From CAVXZE01 sp964615365 (GTDB lineage Bacteria; Myxococcota_A; UBA9160; UBA6930): 64,000 nt of DNA. Shown one piece after another: positions 25,828 to 34,813 of this stretch (position 1 is the stretch's first letter; the number at the start of each line of letters is the position of its first letter). Location: NCBI GenBank assembly GCA_964615365.1, contig CAZTOU010000019.1, positions 1 to 64,000 on the forward strand, given 5' to 3'. Both the position numbers and the translations under genes were made by a program. Under the pieces are notes generated by a model. That model was not told where the DNA came from, ran no database searches, and worked only from the letters and a program-made list of their open reading frames with translations.

Positions 25828-27713
25828 GGCTCGGGCACCGGCCACCGGTAGCGAAGCGCGACGCTCACGAGGTTCGACTCGTAGACCTCGCCCTCGCGGA
25901 TCGACTCGAAGTGGTCGTAGCGCAGCGAGAGCTCGAGCTGGCGATTCACCTCCCACTTCAGCTCCGGGGCAATCCGATAGGTATCGCCTGAGCCGCCGTC
26001 CGAGCGGATCTTTCCCAGCTCGGCGAGGAGCAGCAGGTCCGCGCGCTCCGCGATCTTCTTCTTGAAGCGGATTCCGGCGGCGTAGGCGAGGAGATTCTCT
26101 GGAGACCAGTAGTTCGGCGACTGCTCGCTATAGTCGCCCGCCGTGCCGAGAGCCAGCAGATCCACCTCGACGGGTCGCTTCAGCACCGAATAGCCCAGCA
26201 CCGTGCGCGCGGCCCAGAAGTTCGGATCGTCGGAGAAGTGCCCGAGCTCCAGGCGCGTCCAGGAGGTGAATCGCTCGCCCAGGTACATGTGGACGAGGTG
26301 GAGCGTGGTCCACTCGATCCCCTCGAGAACGCTCTCGATGGAGCGCACCTCGGGCATGGCCTCCTCGTGGCGCAGATCGAGCTGCACGACGTGCCGGTAG
26401 GTCGGCCAGGCGGTGATCCACGCGCGCACCCGCGGAGAGAATCCCCCGCTCGAGTAGCTCACGCCACCCAGCTCCCCTCCCAGCTCGAAGCGGCGATCCG
26501 GCCTCTCGGTGAACCCGACGCGGAGACCGCCGCCCGTCGAGCCCTCCGAGTCGCGGATCGCGTCGCCCGTCAGCGGGTCGTATCCGCGCAGTACCTCGCC
26601 ATCTGTCCGAGACATGTCGAGGCGAAGCGACAAAGTGCGACCCGGCCGCGGCGATACCTGGAACTCGGTCTCCGCGATCCAGAGCGTGAAGTCCTCGGAG
26701 TCGCTGAACCAGAGCATCCGGGGCTCAGCGGAGGGGGCGCGGAGCTGGTCCAGCTCGCGAAGCTGCTTGGCCGCGTCTTCGTGGCCGGGCTCCTCGGCGA
26801 TCAGCGGCGTGTACATCCGTTGCGCCTCGCCGTACTGGCCGCGCCAGCTGGTGACGTCGGCGAGCTCGATGCGCAGCTCGCGATCGTCGGGCCGTTCCCG
26901 GAGCAGCTTCCGGAACAGCGCCTGTGATTCGGGGTAGTCGGCGGACCAGCCCGCGAAACGGGCCAGGGTCAACGTCGCCTCGCGGTCCTTCGGGTGGTCG
27001 CGCAGGTAGTCGCGCAGGATCCGCTTCGCCTTGCGGTAGCGACCGGAGTAGCCGAGCGTCTTCGCGAGCTCGAGCGGGGAGTCTCTCTCCGCGCCCAGCC
27101 GGTCCAGTGCCTCCCGCGCACCCGCGTGGTCCGGATGCTCGGCGAGCACGGCGTTCAGTTCGCGCTCAGCGTCGTCGAATTCGCCCAGGTCGATCCACGC
27201 GGCAGCGCGAACCGTGCGCAGATCGGGATCCCGCGGATGCCGTTCGAGGCCGCGCGCCAGCCAGTGCTCCGCCAGCTCTCTCTTCTCCGCGGCTCGCATC
27301 ACCGCGACCGCCTCGGCGATGACGGCCGCGTCCTCCTCGAGAGACGGGAGCGCCATGACGTAGTGGCCGACGGCTTTCTCCGAGCGGCCGAGGTAGTGGT
27401 GAGCCCGGCCCAGAGAGAGACGGATCTCGGCGTCGCTCGGGTCCCTGTAGAGCACCCACTCGAACTCCCCGATCGCATCGATCTCCCGACCAGCCCACAG
27501 GAGCACGAGGCCGTACTCTCGGCGCAACGCGTGGTCGTCGGACCGCTGCTCGAGAATGCCCTGGTAGAGGGACAGGGATTCTTCGTAGTCGCCGCTCCAG
27601 GAGAGCTCGCGCGCCCTCTGCAGCCGGTCGCCTTGCGAACCCTCTGCGGCGGCGAAGCCGGAGATGGTGAGCACCAGCGCGACGACCAGTGCGAGGTAGC
27701 CCGCCTCCCTCAC
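25824..27713 (-). CDS. outer-membrane TPR/beta-barrel exporter, PgaA-like
   Basis: This 629-residue secreted protein has a signal peptide (residues 1-23, cleaved near FAAAEG), TPR repeats to about residue 320 (WSGDYEESLSLYQGILEQ; GRYRKAKRILRDYL), and a C-terminal half of alternating aromatic/charged strands ending in YRWPVPEP, typical of an outer-membrane barrel. PgaA has the same order and exports poly-GlcNAc. The start is a GTG at 27713; in the corrected frame of the upstream ATPase gene the stop overlaps it (GTGA). The synthase follows immediately. Barrel strands are read by eye. Confidence 0.8.
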   Translation of the reverse strand: MREAGYLALVVALVLTISGFAAAEGSQGDRLQRARELSWSGDYEESLSLYQGILEQRSDDHALRREYGLVLLWAGREIDAIGEFEWVLYRDPSDAEIRLSLGRAHHYLGRSEKAVGHYVMALPSLEEDAAVIAEAVAVMRAAEKRELAEHWLARGLERHPRDPDLRTVRAAAWIDLGEFDDAERELNAVLAEHPDHAGAREALDRLGAERDSPLELAKTLGYSGRYRKAKRILRDYLRDHPKDREATLTLARFAGWSADYPESQALFRKLLRERPDDRELRIELADVTSWRGQYGEAQRMYTPLIAEEPGHEDAAKQLRELDQLRAPSAEPRMLWFSDSEDFTLWIAETEFQVSPRPGRTLSLRLDMSRTDGEVLRGYDPLTGDAIRDSEGSTGGGLRVGFTERPDRRFELGGELGGVSYSSGGFSPRVRAWITAWPTYRHVVQLDLRHEEAMPEVRSIESVLEGIEWTTLHLVHMYLGERFTSWTRLELGHFSDDPNFWAARTVLGYSVLKRPVEVDLLALGTAGDYSEQSPNYWSPENLLAYAAGIRFKKKIAERADLLLLAELGKIRSDGGSGDTYRIAPELKWEVNRQLELSLRYDHFESIREGEVYESNLVSVALRYRWPVPEP

Positions 27714-29943
27714 ACTTCCCGTCCCCGGAACACCCGGCCTTCCTCGAGCCGGGCCACGATCTTCTCAGGGGGCTTTGCCTCTGGACCCAGACGATCTGCG
27801 AGCCGAGCCGGGCGCGGAAGCCCGCCGGTGTCTCCTCCGAGGCGTCCTGCGTCTGGTAGCGGTAGCCGTCGATCGAAACCGCTCGGACTCGGTTCTCGGT
27901 GTCGGTCTCGATCTGGTGTGACGAGCCGTCGAGGGGCGACATCACCCGACAGACGTCGCTGGTCAGCGCGCTGAATACCGCTTCGAGCAGCGGGAACTTC
28001 TCCACCGGATCGCCAGGACGCTCGGGGGCGTCCTCCTCGATCAGGTGCGGAGGCTGGCGGAACAGATGCTCGACCACGGGCGGCTCGATCTTCTCCCCGG
28101 CGAGGAGATCAGACTGGAGCGTGAGCATGCGGTACAGGGCCTTCGGCTTCACCGGCTGCTTCCCCACGAAGTTCGCCGCCTCCTCCGACATGCCTTGGTG
28201 CAGGCGGCGCACCACCGCCCTCGCCCCGTCGTCATCCGCATCGACGAGAATCGCAATGATCCGCTTCTCTCCCAGGCGACACAGCGAGTCCTCCGCCCGA
28301 ACGTGGTGGCAGAGCTCCTCGTAGAACCGGTCGACGAACGGATACACGCCGTCTTCATCGACGAAGCGGAAGTCGTAGCTGAGCAGGCACAGCGGAATGC
28401 TGGAGTCGCGGGCGCAGCTCCTCGCCTCTGCAATGGCACCCTCGATGTCCTCCTTGGGGATGCGTCGGGGAAGCAGCCGCTTCGCCGCGTTGTCGAGGTC
28501 GATCTCGGGCCAAAAGGAGGTTCCCGGGGGGCGTCGCCGCAGCAGGTCGTCCGCCGCGGCCAGCAGCAGGTCCGGCTCCAGAGGCTTCGAGATCGCCTCG
28601 TCCCCCCCGGCCATCAGGCAGCGCACGCGCTCCCCGGACCGCGCGTGGCTCGAGCAGAGGAACAGAATCGGCACGTCGGCACCGAACTCACGGAGGATCC
28701 TGCACAGGCCGATGCCGTTGAGACGGGGCATCGCCGAGCTCGAGATGAGAATGTCCGGCTTCACGGCGGCGGCGGAGCGCAATCCCACCACGCCGTCGGG
28801 TGCGTCGAAGACCTCCATCTCCGGCTCGAGCTGGCGGGTGATCGCAGCGCGGGCCTCGGGGTCGGGGTCTATCACCAGGGCGGATGGACGCTTGGGGGCG
28901 GCGGGGGGCTTCGCCTGCAGCGCCTTCTTCCGAGTCGTCCGGCCCTGGACCGGAGCGCCGTTGGGTTTCACACCCTTTCGAGCGGCCCGCTTCTTTGCCG
29001 CGGCAAGCTGCTCCAGCTGGTCGAGGGCCTCATCGTCGAGGAGATCTTCGCCGTCCTCGTCGGTGTCAACTGCAGGGAGGGTGGCCTCGCCGGTCGCTGA
29101 GTCGAGTTCGGGCAGCCCCGCCTCGGATGCCGGCGGCGGCTCGACCGGCGGCGGCGCGTTCTCCGCCTCGCTTCGATGCTCGGGCACCTCGGCATCGCCC
29201 CTGCTGCTGCCCTCGGGGCGGAAGCGCGCGAACGAGGGCCTCCGTCCCTGTGACGGCTGCGGGGCCTCCATGCTGGAGATTCCGCCCTCGCCAATGCGGA
29301 ACTCGAACCGGCTCTTGGGCAGGTCGACGTTGCGCATCTTGTAGACCAGGAGCGAGTGATCCGGCCCCTCTCCCTCGCCGTCCCGCTCCAGCCCGAAGAG
29401 CCCCCAGCAGACCTCCGCGAACACGCGCAACACGAAGGGCTGCTGAGACACCGCCGTGTCGTCGCAGAGGAGCAGTGGCGTCCACCCGAGCGTCTCGAAG
29501 TGCGCGGTGAGGGAGCGCATCTGGGTTCGCAGTACGGCCTCGTCGTCGAGTGAGGAGAAGAAGGGGTCGACGGGATCGAAGACGACGCGGCGGATCGCCT
29601 CGCTGTCCACCTGGGAGGTCAGCTCCTCGAGCACGACCTCGGGACCGTTGCGGGTCACGACGTCGCGGAACCCGTCGTCGTACTCGAGCAGGACCAGGGT
29701 CTCGTCGTCGGCGTACCTCGTCAGCGGAAATCCCAGGCGCTCTGCCTGTTGGATCAGGTCCTTGGCCCTCTCGCGGCAGACGTAGAGCGCGCCCTCCCCG
29801 CGCTCCAGTCCGGCGGTCACGTACTGAAGGCCCATGATGGACTTTCCGGTGCCGCTCGCGCCGAAGACCAGGTACGGTTTCGACCGGTAGAATCCGTCTG
29901 CTCCGGAGTCGATGAAGTCCACTCCGGTGGGAATCCCGTCCAT
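27710..29943 (-). CDS. KaiC/RadA-like ATPase fused to degenerate receiver and GGDEF-like domains
   Basis: About 746 residues. Residues 1-225 are a KaiC-like RecA fold (GVDFIDSGADGFYRSKPYLVF, Walker A GASGTGKS, Walker B-like RRVVFDPVD). A Pro/Ala/Glu-rich linker follows to about 350. Residues 353-470 form a receiver domain in which the phospho-acceptor Asp appears to be Ser (PDILISSSAMPRLNG). Residues 490-590 resemble a GGDEF domain (RAEDSLCRLGEKRIIAIL) without its catalytic signature. The last 22 codons need a +1 shift at the CCCCC run near 27772: adding one C gives a tail ending at TGA 27710-27712, overlapping the PgaA-like start. It probably regulates the exopolysaccharide operon it heads. 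Confidence 0.75.
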
Positions 29944-30046
29944 GGCCCCCTCTCACCGCGTCGAGTCCGCAATCGGTCCTAGAACCCAGGGTCGGATCGG
30001 AACAAATGCGGACCGTCTTGAGGGGCTTTTCCAGGTCCCGGCGCGG

Positions 30047-30146
30047 NNNNNNNNNNNNNNNNNNNNNNNNNNNNNNNNNNNNNNNNNNNNNNNNNNNNNN
30101 NNNNNNNNNNNNNNNNNNNNNNNNNNNNNNNNNNNNNNNNNNNNNN
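30047..30146. other. assembly gap of 100 Ns
   Basis: Exactly 100 Ns separate the ATPase gene from the glycosidase-like gene. The 10 bases on each side are identical (CCCGGCGCGG at 30037-30046 and 30147-30156). Merging the two flanks would place a stop in the frame that opens at 30006, so some sequence is probably missing. The N-terminus and signal of the next gene may lie here. Confidence 0.95.
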
Positions 30147-31106
30147 CCCGGCGCGGCCGATGATCCCCCGGCTGCACCGATCGGCGACGGATCGCGGCTC
30201 CTGGTCGGCGTGGGTGACCGGGTCCATATCCACGCGGGCGATCGCCGCATTTCGGTTCGGGACGAGGCGGCGCGGCTGGGAGTCGGGACCGACCTGATCG
30301 AGCTCTGGCTCCCCCGCGGCTGGAAGGATTCCTGGATCGATCCAGGGGAGCTGTCTCACCTGGCCGAGACCGGCTCGACGCCGGTCGTCGTCCACTGGTT
30401 CTTCGGAGATGACATCAGTCGCGAGCGCGTGCGCGGCCAGCTCCACGAATGGCACCGGAGCCTGGGTCGCATGGCCCGGCGCATCGCCATCGAGAGTCCG
30501 GTTCTCGTCGTCCTCGAGCCAGAGTTCAACAACCAGCCTCCTCCGGGAGAGACCGCGGTGACCGACTGGCCGGGCTTCGCCGCCGAGCTCCGGGAGGCGG
30601 CACGCATCGTTCGCGCCGAGGCGCCGAACGCCCGAATCGGCGTCTGCGCGGGGGACTTCTCCCCGGCGCGTGGTCTCGAAGCGGCGATCGGCCCCGTGGC
30701 CGACGATCTCGACTTCCTCGCCTTCCAGGAGATGCGGGCAAAGACCCGCCGCCACGACGATGCTGGCGACTACCTGGACGTCGGAGCCTCGGCGGTCTCC
30801 TACGCGGACTACCTCCGGAGCAGCTTCGGCCGGCCGCTGCTTCTCGGATACCTCGCCGTCTCGTCCTGGGACGGCTGGGAGCGCTCTCAGGCGCGAGCAC
30901 TCGATTCGTTGGCCCGCCGCCGCGACGAGCTCCTGCGCCACGGCGTGTTCGGCGTGATCTACTTCCAGCTTCGCGACGACCCGCACCACGAGGGGTACTT
31001 CGGACCCGCCGAGAAGCACTTCGGACTCACCAGCGCAGAGGGCGCCCCCAAGCCCGCGCTCGAGGCGTTCCGCGCCCTCAGTGCCCCGCCATCGCGGGAG
31101 CCGTGA
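30147..31106 (+). CDS. glycoside-hydrolase-like TIM-barrel protein (5' end in gap)
   Basis: About 315 residues survive after the gap. The fold looks like a glycosidase barrel: TDLIELWLPRGWKDSW, TPVVVHWFFGDD, a candidate acid/base in VLVVLEPEFNNQ, GVCAGDF, and FGVIYFQLRDDPHH near the end. No family can be named with certainty. It lies between the ATPase-headed operon and a lipoprotein deacetylase, so it may trim the polymer, as the glycosidase half of PgaB does in Pga systems. It overlaps the convergent deacetylase gene by 29 bases. The signal peptide cannot be judged because of the gap. Confidence 0.6.
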   Translation, partial: PGAADDPPAAPIGDGSRLLVGVGDRVHIHAGDRRISVRDEAARLGVGTDLIELWLPRGWKDSWIDPGELSHLAETGSTPVVVHWFFGDDISRERVRGQLHEWHRSLGRMARRIAIESPVLVVLEPEFNNQPPPGETAVTDWPGFAAELREAARIVRAEAPNARIGVCAGDFSPARGLEAAIGPVADDLDFLAFQEMRAKTRRHDDAGDYLDVGASAVSYADYLRSSFGRPLLLGYLAVSSWDGWERSQARALDSLARRRDELLRHGVFGVIYFQLRDDPHHEGYFGPAEKHFGLTSAEGAPKPALEAFRALSAPPSREP

Positions 31107-32361
31107 CCGCTTCGCTTTCTCTCGCGATCTCCCAGACCTGGCTGACCGGAAGCACTCGAACTCCGCTCTCGTCGATCAGCTCGAGCGCCCGGCGAAAGCG
31201 CTCGATCGGGAAGTCGAGCGGACTCGCGGTGCTCTCCCGCAGGTGGTGAAACATCAGGATGGCCCACTCGCCGTGGTCCCTCGCGCGCCGCGCGACCTCG
31301 GCCAGCTCCTCGGCGGTCGTGGTGTCGAGGACGTTGACCGAGCGCAGCAGGTGGGGATCCGCGGGCGGGATCGTCTCCGGCCCCGCCGATGCGAGCCGAG
31401 CCGTGGCGAAGTGCTTGCGCACCAGCGGCCGCACCACCTCCGGGTCCTGCTTTCCCAGTGGATAGGCGAGATGCCCTGCGCCCGCTCCGAAGCCCTGCTC
31501 CCGGAGGTAGTGCTGGACACCCAGGATGGTGGACTCGAGCTCGGCCGGGGCGAAATCGGTGAAGGGAATCGCGTGGTGAGCGGCCACGTCCCATCCGTAG
31601 CGATCGCGGAGCTCCCCGATCTCGCCCAGGGTCATGTAGCCGGTCTGCCCGACCTGGTCCGGCATCACGTAGGCGGTGCCGCTGAATCCGAAGCGCGCCA
31701 TCTCCGGCGCCGCGACCTCCGAGTGGCTCCGCGTCCCGTCGTCGAAGGTGAAGGAGAGGTAGCCTTCGGCGGGGTGGCCCACCGCCGAGAGCCCGGCCCA
31801 GCCCACGCGAACCGGAGCCTTCCCGTCGTCGGCGAAGTAGAGGCCGACCCCGTCGATGGCGGCAGGATCGGGGGTCCCCACGATTCGCGCCGACCCGAGA
31901 CTGAAGGTGAGGGTCGTCCAGAGGTCGTTGCGCAGCAGGTTGAAGTCGCCGTCCGAGAACAGCGGGACGCTGAAGGCGAAGTAGCTGGTCCGGAAGTCAT
32001 CCGAGGTGAGTCGGAGCTCGATCCCGCCGAGCCTGGAGAGGTCGTCCGTCTTGATGCGGGCCTTCACCAGCTTTCCGGTGAGGTCCAGCGGTGGATCGTA
32101 GGGGACCGGATTCGCGAGGAGAGCCGGGTTCCCGTTACCCCGGGTCGTGCAGCTCATCCAGTGGAAGGCCGCCGACTTCTGGCGCTCGCAGCTCGCGGCG
32201 TGCCAGCGGTCCTGGGGAGGGCTTTCTCCCGTCACGCTCTGCACCACCATCTCGGTTGCCGGGGGAGGGGCGCCGAAGGTGCATGAGAGCAGACACGCGA
32301 GGGTGATGGCGAGAATGCCCCCAGCCCCGACGAGCCGCCGCTGGATCGTGTCGGACTCCAT
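31078..32361 (-). CDS. lipoprotein polysaccharide deacetylase (NodB-like)
   Basis: This 427-residue protein has an N-terminal hydrophobic signal ending in LACLLSC, a plausible lipobox, so it is probably an outer-membrane lipoprotein. After a beta-rich carbohydrate-binding-like region (about 90-200), a NodB domain starts with LSFTFDDGTRSH (motif 1, with the catalytic and metal-binding Asp pair) and a metal His region GWDVAAHHAIPF, and ends with AILMFHHLRE. It would remove acetyl groups from the exported polymer, as the deacetylase half of PgaB does. The split from a separate glycosidase gene is notable. Confidence 0.8.
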   Translation of the reverse strand: MESDTIQRRLVGAGGILAITLACLLSCTFGAPPPATEMVVQSVTGESPPQDRWHAASCERQKSAAFHWMSCTTRGNGNPALLANPVPYDPPLDLTGKLVKARIKTDDLSRLGGIELRLTSDDFRTSYFAFSVPLFSDGDFNLLRNDLWTTLTFSLGSARIVGTPDPAAIDGVGLYFADDGKAPVRVGWAGLSAVGHPAEGYLSFTFDDGTRSHSEVAAPEMARFGFSGTAYVMPDQVGQTGYMTLGEIGELRDRYGWDVAAHHAIPFTDFAPAELESTILGVQHYLREQGFGAGAGHLAYPLGKQDPEVVRPLVRKHFATARLASAGPETIPPADPHLLRSVNVLDTTTAEELAEVARRARDHGEWAILMFHHLRESTASPLDFPIERFRRALELIDESGVRVLPVSQVWEIARESEAVTAPAMAGH

Positions 32362-32498
32362 TCTCCGCTCCCGCTGTTCGGTTCGGTCTACCTATCGACG
32401 GAATGGCCGGGCCGCCTTACCCGTGGGTCCATCTCACCAGACCCGGGTAACTGCTCCCGGTATCGAAGCGAGTCGTCGCCGACGGCGCGGCTCTTTCG

Positions 32499-32513
32499 GG
32501 GGGGGTCAAATCA
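32499..32513 (-). repeat. GGGGTCAAATCA element at a gene end
   Basis: A G-run followed by GTCAAATCA spans the stop codon of the sensor gene (TGATTTGACCCC on the coding strand). It resembles the GGGGTCAGGCTCC element at 10337 in its GGGGTCA core and in its position over a stop codon. It is probably a fragment of a dispersed element; evidence is limited. Confidence 0.25.
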
Positions 32514-33434
32514 GGCCGGGGTCTCACCGCCGGCTTCGGCGGCGTCCCGCCCCGACTGCAATCCTTGGGCAGCCATCCGCGCGTGGAGCTGCTCCTGGCA
32601 GTCGGCGCAGATCCCGTGGGTGAAGGCCGCGTCCGAATGGGCCTCGAGATAGCCCTCGAGCTGGGTCCAGTAGCCGCGATCGTCTCGGATCTTCTTGCAG
32701 TGCGAGCAGATCGGCAGCAGCCCGCCCAGGGACTTGATCTCGGAGACGAGCCACAGCACGTGGAGGAAGACGATCGCGCTCAGCAGGATCCCGATTCCTG
32801 CGAAGACGCCCGTCACCCAGATCGCGCGTCGCTCGTTGGCCTGGGCCCGCAGCGAGGTGCCCTCGGTCGAGGAAGACACCTCGACCAGGAGTCTGCCCAG
32901 TGCCTGCTGGAGACGGTCTTCGTCGGCCGCGATGCGGCCCGCAAGCGCGCGCGCAGCGATTCGCCGGTCGCCGTCGAGGAGGGAGAATACGCTCCGAACC
33001 TGCTCGGCGTAAGCGTTGTGCTCGGCGTCAATCTGCGTGAGCAGGGTCAGGGCCGTCGACGCCTCCCGTCGAGTGCGCGGGTCGTCGCCCTGGGCGGCGG
33101 CCCGCTCGGCGATGTCCCGCCCCTCTTGAAGGCTGTTCCAGATCGCGGCGGCCAGCTCTTCGAACTCGCTCTTCGCTCCGTCGTAGCGAGAGCGGTCCTC
33201 GGGTGAGCTCTCCCGGCCACGCGCGAAACGCTGCGCGCGCTCGAAGCGGATGGATTGCTCCAGCTGCGCCGCGGTGATCTCCGTGACCACCTTGAGCAGG
33301 GGAACGTCGTGACCCGCCACCCGGTGGAGTTCGTCGTCCGCTCGAACCAGCGTGAAGAGCGCGAATGCCGACCCGGCCACCGAGAAGAGCAGCACGGTGG
33401 AAAGGAGGACCAGGATGCGGGTGCGGGTCGCCAT
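32511..33434 (-). CDS. membrane sensor with four-helix ectodomain and C-terminal Cys4 module
   Basis: This 307-residue protein has a membrane helix at about 6-26, an extracytoplasmic helical region to about 205, a second helix at about 210-232, and a short cytosolic tail. The tail holds ICSHCKKIRDDRGYW, then HSDAAFTHGICADCQEQL: a Cys4 module often appended to bacterial kinases and PP2C phosphatases and likely to bind zinc. No kinase, HAMP or methyl-accepting domain is present, so any output must be through partner proteins. I chose ATG 33434 from the signal-anchor position. It follows the SGNH hydrolase gene by 136 bases. Confidence 0.7.
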   Translation of the reverse strand: MATRTRILVLLSTVLLFSVAGSAFALFTLVRADDELHRVAGHDVPLLKVVTEITAAQLEQSIRFERAQRFARGRESSPEDRSRYDGAKSEFEELAAAIWNSLQEGRDIAERAAAQGDDPRTRREASTALTLLTQIDAEHNAYAEQVRSVFSLLDGDRRIAARALAGRIAADEDRLQQALGRLLVEVSSSTEGTSLRAQANERRAIWVTGVFAGIGILLSAIVFLHVLWLVSEIKSLGGLLPICSHCKKIRDDRGYWTQLEGYLEAHSDAAFTHGICADCQEQLHARMAAQGLQSGRDAAEAGGETPA

Positions 33435-33546
33435 CTCCACTCTCACGGCGCCGGGCGGCCAGCGCACCTCGCTGCGACCTTGGCGCGTTGAGTCAGAGTT
33501 TAGACGCGATGCGTCATATGTCAAGATTCGCCCGTTTACGGGGCAC

Positions 33547-33568
33547 GTCTCCGGCCGCGCGCGGAGAC
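33547..33568 (-). terminator. hairpin after the SGNH hydrolase gene
   Basis: A perfect 7-bp inverted repeat (GTCTCCG at 33547-33553 and CGGAGAC at 33562-33568) with an 8-base loop lies two bases after the stop of the SGNH hydrolase gene. No T-run follows, so intrinsic termination is uncertain; it could stabilise the 3' end. Confidence 0.35.
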
Positions 33569-33570
33569 GG

Positions 33571-34692
33571 CTACCCGCCCGCCGCGGGGTCGAACAGACC
33601 GCGCTCCACGAGGGCTCGCGCGAGGAAGGCGCCGAGCTCGCGCTGGCCCTGCGCCGTCAGATGACCGTCGACCGGATAGTAGAGACGGCCCGGATCCGGA
33701 ACCGACTCCATCCCGAGCAGGAAGTCGACGACCTCGAAGCCGGCCCGCTCTCCCATCGCGCACAGGCGACGACCGAGAAGGCGGGGATCGAGCCCGGCCG
33801 CGTTCCCGCGGCGGACCAGAACGGCCTGGATGCGCTGCGGGATCGCGATCACGACGAGCGGGGTGCCGCTCCGCCGCGCCTCGCCGGCCATCGAGGAGAG
33901 CACCGCCTCGGTGTCGCGCAGGCGCTGCTCCCACTCCGGAGAGAGGTCCGCCGAGAGGTAATCCCCCGTCATTCCGCGACGCGTGTAGAGCGCCGCGTAG
34001 AGCGAGGGGCTCTGAAACAGGGCGTGCTGCAGCGCGAGGATCGCCCGGCTGCGCCGCATCCAGCCGCGCGCTCGGCGCAGCAGCCCCTTGCGGTGCTCAT
34101 ACTGCCGCTCCTTGATGGCCGCGCGGACTCCGATCTCCTCGCCGCGCTCCTGAAAGCGGCGCCGAGCGGCGTCCGAGAGGTCGTGAAACAGATCGTTCGG
34201 GAGGAGGCCCACCGTCACGACGTCCGGCTCGAGCGCGAGTGCCTCTGGCAGGCGTTCCTGGTACTGGAGCAGGTCGTGGCCCGAGACGCCCAGATTGTGT
34301 GCCTCCACGGACACCCCGACGGCTTCGCTCACCGCGGCGGCTGCGCGCACGAGGTAGGTGTCCTCTTCGGCCACCATCACGCCCTCCGTGAACGAATCGC
34401 CGAGGCCGGCGATCCGCAGGGTTCCGGGTGGCTTCGGGCCGCAACCCACCGCACCGCGATGTCCGCACGCGTTGTACCGGTAGGAGACGAGCGGACCCTC
34501 GGGATCCTTGGCGCTCCTCGTGCAGCCGGGTATCGGCGCGTAGGAGAGCTTCGGGTGCTCCTGCATGCAGCTCTCGCCCTGCACGGCGGGCCACAGGAGT
34601 CGCGCCGTTCCCTCTGCGAAGAGCCCGAACAGGAAGAGCGAGGCCGCGGCCAAGCTGAGGTTGCCGACCCGGTTTCGCCATCTCGAAGTCAT
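33571..34692 (-). CDS. membrane-anchored SGNH/GDSL-family hydrolase
   Basis: This 373-residue protein has an N-terminal membrane helix or signal (about residues 9-30), then block I with the nucleophile in AGLGDSFTEGVM, an Asn block near EAHNLGVSGHD, a further block at LLPNDLFHD, and the catalytic Asp/His pair in YPVDGHLTAQGQ. It is an extracytoplasmic esterase or acyl-transfer enzyme of the kind that edits surface glycans. Family membership is clear; the substrate is not. It is divergent from a Tat-signal gene 121 bases away. Confidence 0.85.
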   Translation of the reverse strand: MTSRWRNRVGNLSLAAASLFLFGLFAEGTARLLWPAVQGESCMQEHPKLSYAPIPGCTRSAKDPEGPLVSYRYNACGHRGAVGCGPKPPGTLRIAGLGDSFTEGVMVAEEDTYLVRAAAAVSEAVGVSVEAHNLGVSGHDLLQYQERLPEALALEPDVVTVGLLPNDLFHDLSDAARRRFQERGEEIGVRAAIKERQYEHRKGLLRRARGWMRRSRAILALQHALFQSPSLYAALYTRRGMTGDYLSADLSPEWEQRLRDTEAVLSSMAGEARRSGTPLVVIAIPQRIQAVLVRRGNAAGLDPRLLGRRLCAMGERAGFEVVDFLLGMESVPDPGRLYYPVDGHLTAQGQRELGAFLARALVERGLFDPAAGG

Positions 34693-34813
34693 GAGCGCCA
34701 GCCGAGGGTATCACAGCGATTGGGCCAAACTCGGCGCTGGGTGAAAGGCCACGGGTGCGGATCTGTCGTATCCTCCTGAGGGGCTCTTCTCCACTTCCTC
34801 CCGAGGTACCTGC

